Shown: positions 1 to 10,418, counted from the stretch's first letter. The stretch: DNA of 30,999 nucleotides from an uncultured Ruminococcus sp. (GCA_934476515.1 CAKSNZ010000025.1:1-30999), one strand, 5' to 3'. Notes: generated from the letters alone by a model not told the origin. Program-made: numbers and translations.

Positions 1-35
1 TTAGACGAAGCTAGTAACATAGCCTTTAAGGCGTT

Positions 36-64
36 AAAAGAAAAGCCACCGGCTAAGCCGGTGG
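36..64 (-). terminator. Intrinsic terminator downstream of the XRE gene
   Basis: A perfect 8-bp stem (CCACCGGC / GCCGGTGG, loop TAA, 46-64) is followed on the minus strand by a T-rich run (CTTTTCTTTT). It lies just past the stop of the minus-strand regulator gene, so it probably ends that transcript. On the plus strand no T run follows. Confidence 0.75.
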
Positions 65-92
65 ATCTTTACTGTATGAATATTGTTATATG

Positions 93-335
93 TTATTTGA
101 TTTCTTGTTCTAAATTATCAAAATCTTCTGTTGAGAAAAATTCACCTAAAGTTATTTCTAAACCATCACAAAATTTTTTAATTGTTATGATAGAAATATC
201 TCTTCTTTTCTTATCTAACATACTATAAGCTGTTGATGGAGTAACACCGGATATATTAGCTAATTCATTAATTTTAATACCTCTTTCTTTACACAGAAGT
301 TTAAATCGTTCTGCTACAACATCTTTGACATTCAT
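93..335 (-). CDS. Small XRE-family (Cro/C1-type) HTH regulator
   Basis: This encodes an 80-residue protein consisting almost entirely of one Cro/C1-type helix-turn-helix domain. The recognition region is around residues 22-45 (INELANISGVTPSTAYSML), followed by the usual hydrophobic segment containing FCDGLEITLGEFF. There is no sensor domain, membrane segment or second domain, so it would act as a small DNA-binding dimer in the cytoplasm. The ATG start is supported by AGGTG about 8 bases upstream. The gene is divergent from the secreted-protein gene starting at 445, and a TACGCA-type dyad lies between them over the likely promoter of that gene. Control of the neighbour and of itself is an inference from this layout. 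The fold is clear, but the target and signal are unknown. Confidence 0.85.
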   Translation of the reverse strand: MNVKDVVAERFKLLCKERGIKINELANISGVTPSTAYSMLDKKRRDISIITIKKFCDGLEITLGEFFSTEDFDNLEQEIK

Positions 336-365
336 AAAATCACCTCAAAAATATTGTAAAATTAT

Positions 366-395
366 TAACGCATACGCGTGTACGCACTTGCGTAA
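366..395. promoter_or_regulatory. Candidate operator of the XRE regulator (ACGCA repeats and dyad)
   Basis: The divergent spacer holds a GC-richer island in AT-rich DNA. It contains ACGCA at 368-372, an ACGCGT palindrome at 374-379, and a perfect inverted repeat TACGCA-CT-TGCGTA at 381-394. The last dyad overlaps the -35 hexamer of the rightward promoter. This is the arrangement expected for a repressor site, but binding is inferred. Confidence 0.5.
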
Positions 396-416
396 TTAGA
401 TTTATTATGTTATAAT
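388..416 (+). promoter_or_regulatory. Sigma-A promoter of the secreted Fn3 protein gene
   Basis: A perfect -10 TATAAT (411-416) is preceded at 17 bases by TTGCGT (388-393), a partial -35. The -35 sits inside the inverted repeat at 381-394. Transcription would start near 423. Confidence 0.6.
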
Positions 417-444
417 TTTAGTATCAAATTTTTTGGAGGTAATT

Positions 445-1227
445 ATGAAAGGTAAAAAATTAATTAGTGTTTTTCTTGCAAGTGTTATGTTATTGTGTGT
501 TGTTTTCAGTTCTGTGACGGCAACAAGTGCAAAAACGATTTCTGTAAAGCCAACCAAAGTTACTGCTATATCCCAAACTGACATTACTACTTTACGAATT
601 AGTTGGTCAAAAGTTTCCGGTGTGAATGGATATGTTCTTTACTATAGCACTAATGGTTCTCGTTTTAAAAAACTTACAACTACTAAAAGTCGTTCTTACT
701 ATCACAAGAAGTTGAAAAATGGAGTAAAGTACTATTATAAATTAAAAACTTATAAAAAGTATAAGGGGAAAAATAAATATAGTAAATACTCTAATATTAA
801 AGCTAAAAGTTGTACAAATAATCTTGTAAATATTTATAAGCCTTATAGAACAAGAAATTATGAACTATGTACTGGATTAAATAAGCTTATGATTTCAGGT
901 AAATCATATAGTAATGGTTTTAAATTGAAAACTTCTGTTTGGGATGAGAAATCATTTGCTGATTATAATTTATCCGGAAAATATAGTAGTATTAAATTTA
1001 CATTTGGATATTTAGATGATGGATATTCAGGTGCTGAAGATACGCTTTATATTTTATCTGATAATGAGGAAGTTGCATCATATAAGTTAAGAGCCGGTGA
1101 TTTAGCCAGAACAGTAAAAATAAATATTAGAAGAGCAAGTAAGTTAGAATTTTATGTAAAAAATGATATTGGTAGTAACGTGATTAATGAATATATTGGT
1201 TTTGCTAATATAAGTCTCTATAAATAA
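445..1227 (+). CDS. Secreted protein with Fn3-like and NPCBM-like domains
   Basis: The 260-residue product begins with a clear Sec signal peptide: a KGKK basic start, a hydrophobic core, and likely cleavage after ATSA near residue 29. Residues about 35-122 look like a fibronectin type III module (TTLRISWSKVSGVNGYVLYYS, a Tyr-rich end and many lysines). Residues about 133-260 resemble an NPCBM-type carbohydrate-binding domain: a leading FADYNLSGKYSSIKFTFG strand, then DTLYILSDNEEV and a late LEFYV strand. No catalytic domain or sortase motif is seen, so it is probably a secreted or cell-associated binding protein. ATG 445 was chosen over an in-frame TTG at 433 because GGAGGT (435-440) fits 445. 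The divergent XRE gene may regulate it. The NPCBM call is by pattern only. Confidence 0.7.
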   Translation: MKGKKLISVFLASVMLLCVVFSSVTATSAKTISVKPTKVTAISQTDITTLRISWSKVSGVNGYVLYYSTNGSRFKKLTTTKSRSYYHKKLKNGVKYYYKLKTYKKYKGKNKYSKYSNIKAKSCTNNLVNIYKPYRTRNYELCTGLNKLMISGKSYSNGFKLKTSVWDEKSFADYNLSGKYSSIKFTFGYLDDGYSGAEDTLYILSDNEEVASYKLRAGDLARTVKINIRRASKLEFYVKNDIGSNVINEYIGFANISLYK

Positions 1228-1247
1228 TCATTAGTTGTCTATAAATC

Positions 1248-1276
1248 TTGACAAGATTACTGAAAGATAATATAAT
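1248..1276 (+). promoter_or_regulatory. Consensus sigma-A promoter of the fluoride exporter
   Basis: Perfect TTGACA (1248-1253), a 17-base spacer, and perfect TATAAT (1271-1276). The expected start near 1283 coincides with the 5' edge of the riboswitch aptamer. A strong promoter under riboswitch termination control is typical of such genes. Confidence 0.9.
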
Positions 1277-1280
1277 AACC

Positions 1281-1370
1281 CTTAGGGAATGAATGTCTCC
1301 CTTAGTATTATTACTTAAACTGCTTTTTAAGCTGATGACTTCTGCATTTTGCAGGGTTATCAGCTTTTTT
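1281..1370 (+). ncRNA. Fluoride riboswitch (crcB motif) with terminator platform
   Basis: The aptamer shows P1 CTTAGGGA (1281-1288) pairing with TCCCTTAG (1298-1305) with one mismatch, the conserved AAACTGC (1318-1323 region), a short GCTT/AAGC stem (1322-1332), and the signature GCTGATGACTTCTGC (1331-1345). The pseudoknot can form between GAA-t-GTC in the P1 loop (1291-1297) and GACTTC (1337-1342). The 3' aptamer strand is reused in a terminator: GCTGATGAC (1331-1339) pairs with GTTATCAGC (1356-1364), with an inner CTGC/GCAG, followed by six T (1365-1370). Without fluoride the terminator should form; fluoride binding should lock the pseudoknot and allow readthrough into the CLC gene. Confidence 0.92.
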
Positions 1371-1388
1371 CGTGTAAGGAGGAATTTT

Positions 1389-2609
1389 GTGGAGAATTTT
1401 AAGAAAAAGTCATTTACTGTGCTAAAGTACATAGCTTTTGGTGTGGTGATAGGTGTTTTGGTTGGTGCAATTGATACTTTGTTTGGTAGAGTGTTAATAG
1501 CTATTACTGATTTTAGAACAGACTATTATTTATTTTTACTACCGTTTTTGCCTTTAGCCGGATTATTAATTACTTGGATGTACAATAAGTTTAGTGCAGT
1601 TAGCTTAAAGGGTATGTCACTTGTTTTTGAAACAGGTCAAAGTAAGAGAAATTCAATACCCTTACCACTAGTGCCACTTGTAATGATAGGTACTTGGATT
1701 ACACATTTGTTTGGTGGTAGTGCCGGTAGGGAAGGTGTTGCAGTACAGATTGGTGCAACCCTATCCCATAGAATAGGTAGAAAGTTTCACTTTTCTAACA
1801 ATGAGAGGGTGTTGCTTATTACCGGTATGTCAGCCGGTTTTGGTGGATTGTTTCAAACACCACTTGGTGCAGTTTTCTTTGCACTGGAGGTTATTGTTGC
1901 CGGATATTTGGAGTATGAAGCATTACTACCGGCTTTTATTGCATCAATAGTTGCTTGTATAACTTCTCATACCTTAGGACTGGAGAAATTTTCAGTTAAT
2001 GTTACAGATACCCTCGATTTTACAGATTACAAGGTGATAATTTTCCTAGTTATAATGGGTATTGCTTTTGGTTTAGTAGGTAGATTGTTTTCATATCTAT
2101 TGCAAAAATCAAAGGACTTTATGAAAAATAAAATTAAGAATCCATATGTGAGAATAGCTGTGGTTTCTATTCCACTTGCTATAATTTTAATTTTCTTCCA
2201 TAATGGCAGATATAGTGGACTTGGTACAAACTTAATTTCAGCCTCATTTAGTGGTGGGGAAGTTCATTACTATGATTTTATTGTAAAGCTACTATTAACT
2301 ATTGTAACCTTGGCAATAGGTTTTCAAGGTGGTGAAGTTACACCTTTATTTTCAATAGGTGCAACACTTGGTGTAGTGCTGGGTAATTTATTTGGTGTTT
2401 CCCCAATTGTGTGTGGAGCTATTGGATATGTTGCAGTATTTGGCAGTGCAACAAATACTTTAATTGCACCTATACTTTTAGGAGTAGAGGTTTTTGGTGT
2501 AGCCAATGTTTTGCCTATAGCAATAGTTTGTATAATTGCATATATAGTAAATGGTAACCTTTCAATTTATTCCTCTCAACAGAAAGCACTTTTTGGTTTT
2601 GAAGAATAA
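1389..2609 (+). CDS. eriC: CLC-type fluoride/proton antiporter (EriC-F)
   Basis: The 406-residue membrane protein has the CLC architecture with about ten or more hydrophobic segments. The helix-F motif is GSAGREGVAVQIG, with the gating Glu in GREGV, where chloride-selective CLCs usually have GREGP. The later motif is GFQGGEVTPLFSIGATLG, the version seen in CLC-F proteins in place of GxFxP. Together with the fluoride riboswitch directly upstream this supports export of F- in exchange for H+, protecting enolase and other enzymes. The start is GTG 1389, 6 bases after AAGGAGG (1376-1382). Upstream in-frame ATG codons would lie inside the riboswitch and are rejected. It is a single-gene unit. Ion selectivity is inferred from family motifs and context. 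Confidence 0.9.
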   Translation: MENFKKKSFTVLKYIAFGVVIGVLVGAIDTLFGRVLIAITDFRTDYYLFLLPFLPLAGLLITWMYNKFSAVSLKGMSLVFETGQSKRNSIPLPLVPLVMIGTWITHLFGGSAGREGVAVQIGATLSHRIGRKFHFSNNERVLLITGMSAGFGGLFQTPLGAVFFALEVIVAGYLEYEALLPAFIASIVACITSHTLGLEKFSVNVTDTLDFTDYKVIIFLVIMGIAFGLVGRLFSYLLQKSKDFMKNKIKNPYVRIAVVSIPLAIILIFFHNGRYSGLGTNLISASFSGGEVHYYDFIVKLLLTIVTLAIGFQGGEVTPLFSIGATLGVVLGNLFGVSPIVCGAIGYVAVFGSATNTLIAPILLGVEVFGVANVLPIAIVCIIAYIVNGNLSIYSSQQKALFGFEE

Positions 2610-2652
2610 AGGGTAAAAATTATTGTAAAATTAAATCAATTAAAACTAACAA

Positions 2653-2681
2653 CTGTAACGGGTGTTTAGTTACCCTTACAG
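2653..2681. repeat. Hairpin downstream of the fluoride exporter gene
   Basis: CTGTAA (2653-2658) pairs with TTACAG (2676-2681) and GGGT (2660-2663) with ACCC (2672-2675), with one bulged C. No T run follows, so this is an RNA hairpin (possibly 3'-end stabilising) and not a complete intrinsic terminator. Confidence 0.5.
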
Positions 2682-2696
2682 CAGTACAACAAAAAA

Positions 2697-2738
2697 GACC
2701 TTTGAGCTTAAAAATAGCCCAAAGGTCATATTTTTTCT
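2697..2738 (+). terminator. Intrinsic terminator after the fluoride exporter gene
   Basis: Stem GACCTTTG-a-GC (2697-2707) pairs with GC-c-CAAAGGTC (2717-2727) and is followed by ATATTTTTTCT. An A run also precedes the stem, so it could act in both directions. It separates the CLC unit from rpoB. Confidence 0.85.
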
Positions 2739-2776
2739 AAAAAAATAAAGATTTTCGCATTTTTTGCAAAAATCTC

Positions 2777-2805
2777 TTGACATTCAAAAACTTCTTGTGT
2801 ATAAT
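2777..2805 (+). promoter_or_regulatory. Consensus sigma-A promoter of rpoBC
   Basis: Perfect TTGACA (2777-2782), 17-base spacer, perfect TATAAT (2800-2805). The expected start near 2812 leaves a leader of about 150 bases before rpoB. This promoter means that rpoBC can be transcribed independently of any upstream ribosomal protein operon. Confidence 0.92.
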
Positions 2806-2810
2806 AGTAC

Positions 2811-2899
2811 GGCATAATATTATGAGATAGTATCGCTAGTATGCCTTTCTTATGGGTGAATATTACCACAAGTTTTTTTACTTGTCAAGTGGTAATATT
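2811..2899 (+). ncRNA. Structured 5' leader of rpoB
   Basis: GGCATA (2811-2816) can pair with TATGCC (2840-2845) at the 5' end of the transcript. A second, strong fold pairs AATATTACC (2859-2867) with GGTAATATT (2891-2899), and ACAAGT (2868-2873) with ACTTGT (2880-2885) across a T6 loop. An alternative pairing extends AATATTACCAC directly with GTGGTAATATT (2889-2899), so the two forms compete. I do not recognise this as a named leader family. It could serve autogenous control or RNA stability. Confidence 0.5.
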
Positions 2900-2964
2900 T
2901 AAAGCGACTCTCAGTAATAAAGTTATATAAAAGTAGTGCAAATATACAAAAGGAGTGAACTAAA

Positions 2965-5900
2965 GTGGTAGATGTCAAACCAGTTAAGCTTGGCAGAAAC
3001 GAAAGAATGTCCTTTGGTAAGATTGATGAAGTTATCCAGATGCCTCATCTTCTTGATATTCAGAGGAAGTCTTACCAGTGGTTCCTTGAAGAAGGACTAA
3101 GGGAAGTCTTTAAAGATGTATCAGGTATTACTGATTACACAGGCAACCTTGTTCTTGACTTTATGGATTATGAGCTGGATGTTGATAAGCCAAATTATTC
3201 AGTTATTGAATGTAAAGAAAGAGATGCCACATATTCAGCAGCCCTTAGGGTTACTGCAAGACTGTTAAATAAGGAAACAGGCGAAATCAAGGAATCTAAT
3301 GTATTCATGGGTGATTTCCCTCTTATGACAGACAGTGGTACATTCGTTATCAACGGTGCAGAAAGAGTTATTGTTTCTCAGCTTGTTAGAAGCCCTGGTG
3401 TTTACTACAAGATGGACCGTGATAAGACAGGTAAGGAACTTTATTCCTCAACTGTTATTCCTAACCGTGGTGCTTGGCTAGAATATGAAAACGACATTAA
3501 CGATGTTTTCTATGTTCGTATTGATAAGAACAGAAAGATTCCTGTAACAGTATTTATCCGTTCATTAATCGGTCTTGAAGCTTTGCTAAAAGACAGAGAA
3601 GAAAAGGAAATGAACGGTGAAAAGTGGAACCTTGAAGATGTTGACCTTACAGTAATCGGTAAGGATAGCGAAATCATTGATATCTTCGATATGAACGATA
3701 TGATGAAAGCTACTATCGAAAAGGATACTACCACTAACGCTGCAGAAGGTCTGATTGAAGTTTACAAAAAGCTAAGACCATCTGAACCTCCAACAATTGA
3801 ATCTGCTATGACTCATCTATCAAATCTATTCTTTGACGATAGAAGATATGATATGTCAAGAGTAGGTAGATATAAGTACAACAAAAAGCTTGGTATTGCT
3901 CACCGTCTTGAAGGTTACAAGTTAGCATCTCCTATTGCTAACCCAAGAACAGGTGAAGTTATGGCTCTTGCTGATGAAGTTATCACAAGAGAAAAGGCTT
4001 TTGAAATTGAAAATGCCGGTGTTACACTTGCTTATGTTAAGAGCGACGACGATATTCCTGTAAAGGTTATCTCAAACGGTATGGTTGACATTAATGCTTA
4101 TGTTGACTTTAATGCTGAAGAAGAATGTGGCATTAACGAAAAAGTAAGAGCATCTGTACTTTTCCCAATTCTTGAAGAATGTGAAACAGAAGAAGAGTTA
4201 AAGGATGCTCTAATTGATAACAAAGCAGAGCTAATCCCTAACTACATTACTATTGATGATATATTTGCTACTATTAACTATATGAATTCCCTAGCACAGG
4301 GCATTGGTGTAACAGACGACATTGACCACCTAGCTAACAGAAGAATCCGTTGCGTAGGTGAACTACTACAGAACCAGTTTAGAATTGGTTTCAGCCGTCT
4401 TGAAAGAGTTATCCGTGAAAGAATGACACTTCAGGCTCAAGACCCTGAGGCACTTTCACCAAATACACTAATTAACATTCGTCCTGTAACAGCAGCTATT
4501 AAAGAGTTCTTTGGTAGTTCTCCTTTATCACAGTTTATGGACCAGAACAACCCTCTTGCTGAACTTACACATAAGAGAAGACTTTCAGCCCTAGGTCCCG
4601 GTGGTCTTTCAAGAGACCGTGCATCATTCGAAGTTCGAGATGTTCACTATACTCACTATGGTCGTATGTGTCCTATCGAAACTCCTGAAGGTCCTAACAT
4701 CGGTCTAATCTCTTACTTAGCTACTTTTGCAAAGATTAATGAATACGGCTTCATTGAAGCTCCATATAGAAAGATTGATAAAGAAACAGGTATCGTTACT
4801 GACGAAGTTGTTTATATGACAGCTGATGTTGAAGATGGTTTCAAGGTTGCTCAGGCTAATGAACCACTTGACGAAAACGGTCGTTTTGTTAACAAGAAGG
4901 TTGTTGGTCGTTGCAGAGAAGAATTTGTAGAACTTGCTCCGGAAGAATTCGACTTTATGGATATTTCTCCTAAGATGGTTGTTTCTGTTGCTACATCTCT
5001 AATTCCTTTCCTAGAAAACGATGACGCAAACCGTGCTCTTATGGGTGCTAACATGCAGCGTCAGGCTGTTCCTCTACTTGTTACAGAATCTCCTATCGTT
5101 GGTACAGGTATGGAATACAAAGCCGGTGTTGACTCAGGTAACTGTATTCTTGCTGAAGAAGACGGTATTGTACTTTCTGTTTCTGCTGACAAGATTTGTG
5201 TTCAGTATGACAGTGGTAGAATTCAGAACTTTGATGTAATCAAGTTCCTTCGTTCTAACCAAAGTACATGTATCAACCAGATTCCTGTTGTTGACAGAGG
5301 TCAAAGAGTTGTTAAGGGTGAAGTTCTTGCTGATGGTCCTGCTACAGACAACGGTGAACTTGCTCTTGGTAAGAACGCACTTATCGGATTTATGACTTGG
5401 GAAGGTTATAACTACGAAGATGCTGTTCTTATTAACGAAAAGATTGTACGTGAAGATATGTACACATCTATTCATATTGAAGAACACGAAACAGAAGCTC
5501 GTGATACAAAGCTAGGACCTGAAGAAATTACTCGTGACATTCCAAATGTCGGTGAAGATATGCTTAAGGACCTTGACGAAAACGGTATTATCCACATCGG
5601 TGCTGAAGTTCGTTCAGGTGATATTCTTGTTGGTAAGGTAACTCCAAAGGGTGAAACTGAGCTAACTGCTGAAGAAAGACTACTAAGAGCTATCTTCGGT
5701 GAAAAGGCAAGAGAAGTTAGAGATACTTCACTTAGAGTACCTCATGGTGAAACAGGTATCGTTGTTGATGTTAAGGTATTTACTCGTGAAGATAGTGCTT
5801 CAGAACTACAGCCCGGTGTTAATAAGGTTGTTAGAGTTTACCTAGCTCAGAAGAGAAAGCTATCTGTTGGTGATAAGATGGCAGGTCGTCATGGTAACAA

Positions 5901-6774
5901 GGGTGTTGTTTCCAGAATTCTACCTCAGGAAGATATGCCATTCCTACCTGATGGTACTCCACTTGACATCGTTCTTAACCCTCTAGGTGTTCCATCTCGT
6001 ATGAACATCGGACAGGTTCTAGAAGTTCACCTAGGTTATGCTGCTAAGGCTCTAGGTTGGAAGATTATGACACCGGTATTTGACGGTGCTCATGAACAGG
6101 ATATTTTCCAGTGTCTAAAAGACGCCGGTTATAGCGAAGACGGTAAAACATGGCTGGTTGATGGCCGTACAGGTGAAAGATTTGATAACCCTGTTACCGT
6201 TGGTTATATGTATTACTTGAAGTTGCATCACCTTGTTGATGATAAGATTCATGCTCGTTCAACAGGTCCATACTCACTAGTTACTCAACAGCCACTTGGT
6301 GGTAAAGCACAGTTCGGTGGTCAGCGTTTCGGTGAAATGGAAGTTTGGGCACTTGAAGCTTATGGTGCTGCTTATACTCTACAGGAAATCCTAACAGTTA
6401 AGTCTGATGATGTTGTTGGTAGAGTTAAAACTTACGAATCAATCGTTAAGGGTCAGAATATTCCTACTCCTGGTATTCCTGAATCATTTAAGGTTCTTAT
6501 TAAGGAACTTCAGTCACTTGCTCTTGATGTTAAGGTACTTGACGAAGATAAGAATGAAATTGACCTAAAGCAACATTTTGATGATGATATTCCTGAAGTT
6601 GCTAATAACGAAGAAACCCTTGAAGAAGATAATGTTATGACTTCCGAAGGTATGGAAGGTTTTGTACTGGACGAAGATTCTGACGGCGAGGGTAATATGT
6701 TTGATGAAAACTCAATCGTTGAAGATAATGACGATATGTTAAACTTTGATGATTTTGGTTCAGATGAATTATAA
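2965..6774 (+). CDS. rpoB: RNA polymerase beta subunit
   Basis: This 1269-residue protein is the beta subunit of RNA polymerase and forms, with beta', the catalytic core and rifampicin pocket. The rifampicin region is intact: QFMDQNN starts at residue 523, [12 protein letters not shown] follows, and the positions matching E. coli D516, H526 and S531 are D526, H536 and S541, the susceptible residues. [38 protein letters not shown] and the C-terminal [21 protein letters not shown] region are all present. Start is GTG 2965 with AAAGGAG about 9 bases upstream. The C-terminal tail (about residues 1215-1269) is very acidic. rpoC follows after 17 bases. The promoter and leader upstream suggest separate control. 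Confidence 0.99.
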   Translation: MVDVKPVKLGRNERMSFGKIDEVIQMPHLLDIQRKSYQWFLEEGLREVFKDVSGITDYTGNLVLDFMDYELDVDKPNYSVIECKERDATYSAALRVTARLLNKETGEIKESNVFMGDFPLMTDSGTFVINGAERVIVSQLVRSPGVYYKMDRDKTGKELYSSTVIPNRGAWLEYENDINDVFYVRIDKNRKIPVTVFIRSLIGLEALLKDREEKEMNGEKWNLEDVDLTVIGKDSEIIDIFDMNDMMKATIEKDTTTNAAEGLIEVYKKLRPSEPPTIESAMTHLSNLFFDDRRYDMSRVGRYKYNKKLGIAHRLEGYKLASPIANPRTGEVMALADEVITREKAFEIENAGVTLAYVKSDDDIPVKVISNGMVDINAYVDFNAEEECGINEKVRASVLFPILEECETEEELKDALIDNKAELIPNYITIDDIFATINYMNSLAQGIGVTDDIDHLANRRIRCVGELLQNQFRIGFSRLERVIRERMTLQAQDPEALSPNTLINIRPVTAAIKEFFGSSPLSQFMDQNNPLAELTHKRRLSALGPGGLSRDRASFEVRDVHYTHYGRMCPIETPEGPNIGLISYLATFAKINEYGFIEAPYRKIDKETGIVTDEVVYMTADVEDGFKVAQANEPLDENGRFVNKKVVGRCREEFVELAPEEFDFMDISPKMVVSVATSLIPFLENDDANRALMGANMQRQAVPLLVTESPIVGTGMEYKAGVDSGNCILAEEDGIVLSVSADKICVQYDSGRIQNFDVIKFLRSNQSTCINQIPVVDRGQRVVKGEVLADGPATDNGELALGKNALIGFMTWEGYNYEDAVLINEKIVREDMYTSIHIEEHETEARDTKLGPEEITRDIPNVGEDMLKDLDENGIIHIGAEVRSGDILVGKVTPKGETELTAEERLLRAIFGEKAREVRDTSLRVPHGETGIVVDVKVFTREDSASELQPGVNKVVRVYLAQKRKLSVGDKMAGRHGNKGVVSRILPQEDMPFLPDGTPLDIVLNPLGVPSRMNIGQVLEVHLGYAAKALGWKIMTPVFDGAHEQDIFQCLKDAGYSEDGKTWLVDGRTGERFDNPVTVGYMYYLKLHHLVDDKIHARSTGPYSLVTQQPLGGKAQFGGQRFGEMEVWALEAYGAAYTLQEILTVKSDDVVGRVKTYESIVKGQNIPTPGIPESFKVLIKELQSLALDVKVLDEDKNEIDLKQHFDDDIPEVANNEETLEEDNVMTSEGMEGFVLDEDSDGEGNMFDENSIVEDNDDMLNFDDFGSDEL

Positions 6775-6791
6775 TAAGGAGGCAGTTTATA

Positions 6792-9700
6792 ATGGAAAAC
6801 AATACATTTGATTCAATTAAAATTGGTCTTGCCTCCCCTGACCAGATTAGAGAATGGTCATATGGTGAAGTTAAGAAACCAGAAACAATTAACTACAGAA
6901 CATTAAAGCCTGAGAGAGACGGTCTATTCTGTGAAAGAATTTTCGGACCTACTAAGGACTGGGAATGTCACTGTGGTAAATATAAGAAAATCCGTTTTAA
7001 AGGTAAAATTTGTGATAGATGTGGTGTTGAAGTTACAAGATCCAAGGTTCGTAGAGAAAGAATGGGTCATATTGAACTAGCTGCTCCTGTATCACACATT
7101 TGGTACTTTAAGGGTATTCCTTCAAGAATTTCCCTAATGCTTGATATTTCTCCTAAGGCTTTGGAACAGGTTCTATACTTTGCATCTTACATTGTTATTG
7201 ATCCGGGTGAAGCTAGAGAAATCTCTAAAATGCAGATTCTTACTGAAACAGAATACAGAGATTTGTATGAAAAGTATGAAGATGACTTTAGAGCAGGTAT
7301 GGGTGCTGAGGCTATCAAGGAACTTCTAACAGAAATCGACCTTGATCAGCTATATACTCAGATTACTACTGATCTTGAAGGTGCATCAGGTCAGAAGAGA
7401 GTTAGACTTCTTAAGAGACTAGAAGTTGTTGAATCATTCCGTCAGTCAGGTAACAGACCTGAATGGATGATTCTTGATGTTATTCCTGTTATTCCACCGG
7501 ACATCAGACCTATGGTTCAGCTTGATGGTGGTAGATTTGCAACATCTGACCTTAATGACCTATATAGAAGAGTTATTAACAGAAACAACCGTCTTGCAAG
7601 ACTACTTGAATTACAAGCTCCTGATATTATTATCAGAAACGAAAAGAGAATGCTACAGGAAGCTGTTGACTCTCTAATCGACAACGGCAGAAAGGGTAGA
7701 CCTGTTACAGGTCCTAACAACAGACCTCTTAAGTCACTATCTGATATGCTAAAGGGTAAGCAAGGTCGTTTCCGTCAGAACCTACTGGGTAAGCGTGTTG
7801 ACTACTCAGGTCGTTCAGTTATCGTTGTTGGTCCTGAACTAAAGATGTATCAATGTGGTCTTCCTAAGGAAATGGCACTTGAACTATTTAAGCCTTTCGT
7901 TATGAAGAGACTTGTAGAAACAAAGGCTGTTGTAAATATTAAGGCTGCAAGAAAAGCAGTAGAAAGAGCAAAGCCTGAAGTTTGGGATGCACTTGAAGTT
8001 GTTATCAAGGGTCATCCGGTTCTACTAAACCGTGCTCCTACACTTCATAGACTTGGTATTCAGGCATTTGAACCTGTACTTGTTGAAGGTCGTGCTTTAA
8101 AGCTACACCCACTTGTATGTACAGCTTACAACGCTGACTTCGATGGTGACCAGATGGCTGTCCATGTACCACTATCTGCAGAAGCTCAGGCTGAAGCAAG
8201 ATTCCTAATGCTTGCTGCCGGTAACCTACTAAAACCTTCTGACGGTCGTCCTGTTTGTGTACCTACACAGGATATGATTCTTGGTTCTTATTACCTAACA
8301 CTTGATAAGGACGGAGAAAAGGGCGAAGGTAAGGTATTTAGAGATGTTGATGAAGCTATGATGGCTTATCAGACAGGCTACCTAACACTTCATTCTAAGA
8401 TTAAGGTTAGAATGACTAAGGAATTCAACGGTGTTAAAGAATCAGGCCTAGTTGATACAACAGTTGGTAAGATTATCTTTAATAACCCAATTCCTCAGGA
8501 TCTAGGCTTTGTTGACAGAAGCCTTGAAGAAAACAAATTTAAATTAGAAATTGACTTCCTTGTAGGTAAGAAACAGCTAGGTAAGATTATTGATGCTTGT
8601 ATCAGAGTACACGGCACACAGACCACTTCAGTTGTTCTTGACCATATCAAGGCTCAAGGTTATAAATATTCAACAAGAGGTGCTATCACAGTTGCTGTTT
8701 GTGATGCTAAGATTCCACCTGAGAAAAAAGCAATTATCTCAGCTGCAGAAGAACAAGTTGATGGTATCCGTAACGAATATATGATGGGTTTCTTATCAAA
8801 CGACGAACGTTACCAAAATGTTCTTAAAGTTTGGGAAAAAGCTACTGATGATGTTACTGCAAAACTACAGGATAACCTAGACAGATTCAACCCAATCTAT
8901 ATGATGGCTGACTCAGGTGCTCGTGGTAGTATGTCACAGATTCGTCAGCTAGCCGGTATGCGTGGTTTGATTGCCAACACATCAGGTAAAACAATTGAAA
9001 TCCCTATCAGAGCTAACTACCGTGAAGGTCTAAACATCATGGAATACTTTATTTCTTCCAGAGGTGCTCGTAAGGGTCTAGCCGATACTGCTCTAAGAAC
9101 TGCCGACTCAGGTTACCTAACAAGAAGACTTGTTGATGTTTCTCAGGATGTTATTATTCGTGAAGACGATTGTCATACTGATGAAGGTCTTGAAATCTTC
9201 GATATTAAGTCAGGCAACAATGTTATTGAAGGTCTTCGTGAAAGACTTATCGGTAGATACCTTGTTCATGACTTCTGTGATGAAAATGGCAATGTTCTTG
9301 TATCTAAGGACAAGATGATGGGCGAAGAAGAAGCTGACATTATTGTTAATGCAGGTACAGAAGAAATCGAAATTAGAAGTATCCTTGGTTGTCATTGTAA
9401 GCATGGTGTATGTAGAAAGTGCTACGGTTCTAACCTTGCAAACGGTCAGCCTGTTACTGTTGGTGAAGCTGTTGGTATTATCGCAGCTCAGTCAATCGGT
9501 GAACCTGGTACTCAGCTAACAATGAGAACATTCCACACCGGTGGTGTTGCTTCTGCTGAAGATATTACACAGGGTCTTCCAAGAGTTGAAGAACTATTTG
9601 AAGCCAGAAAGCCTAAGTCACTTGCTATTATTTCTGAAATCGACGGTGAAGTTAGATTTGAAGAAATCAAGAAGGCTCGTCACGCAGTTGTTTATAATAA

Positions 9701-10337
9701 GGCAACAGGTGAAGAAAGACAGTACCTAATCCCATTCGGTTTTAGAGTAAATGTTGAAGAAGGTCAGGTTATCAAGGCCGGTGACAAGATTACTGATGGT
9801 GCTATTTATCCTGCAGATATTCTTTCAATCCTTGGACCAAAGGCTGTTCAGAACTACCTAATCTCTGAAGTACAGTCAACATACCGTCTACAGGGTGTTG
9901 ATATCAACGATAAGCATATCGAAGTTATTGTTCGTCAGATGATGAAGAAGGTTAAGATTGAAGACAGTGGTTCTACTAGCTTTATGGCCGGTCAGAACTA
10001 TGACCGTAACGAAGTTCTTTACGAAAACAAGATGATTGAAGAAAGAATTAAGAACGGTGAAGAAGGTCTTAAACCTGCTAAGTATACTCAGTTACTTCTT
10101 GGTATTACAAAGGCAGCTCTTGCTACTGATTCATTCCTATCAGCTGCTTCATTCCAGGAAACAACTAGAGTTCTTACAGATGCTGCTATTAAGGGTAAGG
10201 TTGACCCACTGGTAGGTCTAAAAGAAAATGTTATCATTGGTAAGCTAATTCCTGCCGGTACAGGTATGCACAGATACAACGGTGTTGAACTTGAAGAAAA
10301 CTATGTTCAGCCACAGCAGGTACAGCCACTTGACTAA
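6792..10337 (+). CDS. rpoC: RNA polymerase beta' subunit
   Basis: This 1181-residue protein is the beta' subunit, which holds the catalytic magnesium. The invariant NADFDGDQM motif is at residues 447-455, with the metal-binding aspartates at 449, 451 and 453. The N-terminal zinc ribbon ([20 protein letters not shown], about residues 56-75) and the second zinc site ([13 protein letters not shown], about residues 870-880) are intact, as are the bridge-helix region and [16 protein letters not shown]. Length is normal for Clostridia, without the large insertions of proteobacterial beta'. Start ATG 6792 follows AAGGAGG (6777-6783), 17 bases after rpoB, so the two are cotranscribed. Confidence 0.99.
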   Translation: MENNTFDSIKIGLASPDQIREWSYGEVKKPETINYRTLKPERDGLFCERIFGPTKDWECHCGKYKKIRFKGKICDRCGVEVTRSKVRRERMGHIELAAPVSHIWYFKGIPSRISLMLDISPKALEQVLYFASYIVIDPGEAREISKMQILTETEYRDLYEKYEDDFRAGMGAEAIKELLTEIDLDQLYTQITTDLEGASGQKRVRLLKRLEVVESFRQSGNRPEWMILDVIPVIPPDIRPMVQLDGGRFATSDLNDLYRRVINRNNRLARLLELQAPDIIIRNEKRMLQEAVDSLIDNGRKGRPVTGPNNRPLKSLSDMLKGKQGRFRQNLLGKRVDYSGRSVIVVGPELKMYQCGLPKEMALELFKPFVMKRLVETKAVVNIKAARKAVERAKPEVWDALEVVIKGHPVLLNRAPTLHRLGIQAFEPVLVEGRALKLHPLVCTAYNADFDGDQMAVHVPLSAEAQAEARFLMLAAGNLLKPSDGRPVCVPTQDMILGSYYLTLDKDGEKGEGKVFRDVDEAMMAYQTGYLTLHSKIKVRMTKEFNGVKESGLVDTTVGKIIFNNPIPQDLGFVDRSLEENKFKLEIDFLVGKKQLGKIIDACIRVHGTQTTSVVLDHIKAQGYKYSTRGAITVAVCDAKIPPEKKAIISAAEEQVDGIRNEYMMGFLSNDERYQNVLKVWEKATDDVTAKLQDNLDRFNPIYMMADSGARGSMSQIRQLAGMRGLIANTSGKTIEIPIRANYREGLNIMEYFISSRGARKGLADTALRTADSGYLTRRLVDVSQDVIIREDDCHTDEGLEIFDIKSGNNVIEGLRERLIGRYLVHDFCDENGNVLVSKDKMMGEEEADIIVNAGTEEIEIRSILGCHCKHGVCRKCYGSNLANGQPVTVGEAVGIIAAQSIGEPGTQLTMRTFHTGGVASAEDITQGLPRVEELFEARKPKSLAIISEIDGEVRFEEIKKARHAVVYNKATGEERQYLIPFGFRVNVEEGQVIKAGDKITDGAIYPADILSILGPKAVQNYLISEVQSTYRLQGVDINDKHIEVIVRQMMKKVKIEDSGSTSFMAGQNYDRNEVLYENKMIEERIKNGEEGLKPAKYTQLLLGITKAALATDSFLSAASFQETTRVLTDAAIKGKVDPLVGLKENVIIGKLIPAGTGMHRYNGVELEENYVQPQQVQPLD

Positions 10338-10356
10338 TATATAACTGTTTAAATTA

Positions 10357-10386
10357 GAGGTTACCCTTATGGGTAGCCTCTTTTTT
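10357..10386 (+). terminator. Intrinsic terminator after rpoC
   Basis: GAGGTTACCC (10357-10366), loop TTAT, GGGTAGCCTC (10371-10380), then TTTTTT. The 10-bp stem has one G-T pair. It ends the rpoBC transcript before the rpsL promoter. Confidence 0.92.
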
Positions 10387-10418
10387 GCAGAAAAAAAGAA
10401 AAAATATGAAATTTATTA

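Noticed and set aside
1..92. Open plus-strand frame at the left edge
   Set aside because: It runs through the terminator hairpin and antisense to the XRE gene, with no support as a gene.
1293..1388. N-terminal extension of the CLC protein
   Set aside because: It would be encoded by the riboswitch and terminator; GTG 1389 has the ribosome binding site.
2841..2930. 29-codon ORF in the rpoB leader (possible leader peptide)
   Set aside because: There is no ribosome binding site before its ATG, and it overlaps the main leader hairpins.
5134..5487. Long ORF antisense to rpoB
   Set aside because: A shadow of the strongly coding rpoB frame, with no ribosome binding site.
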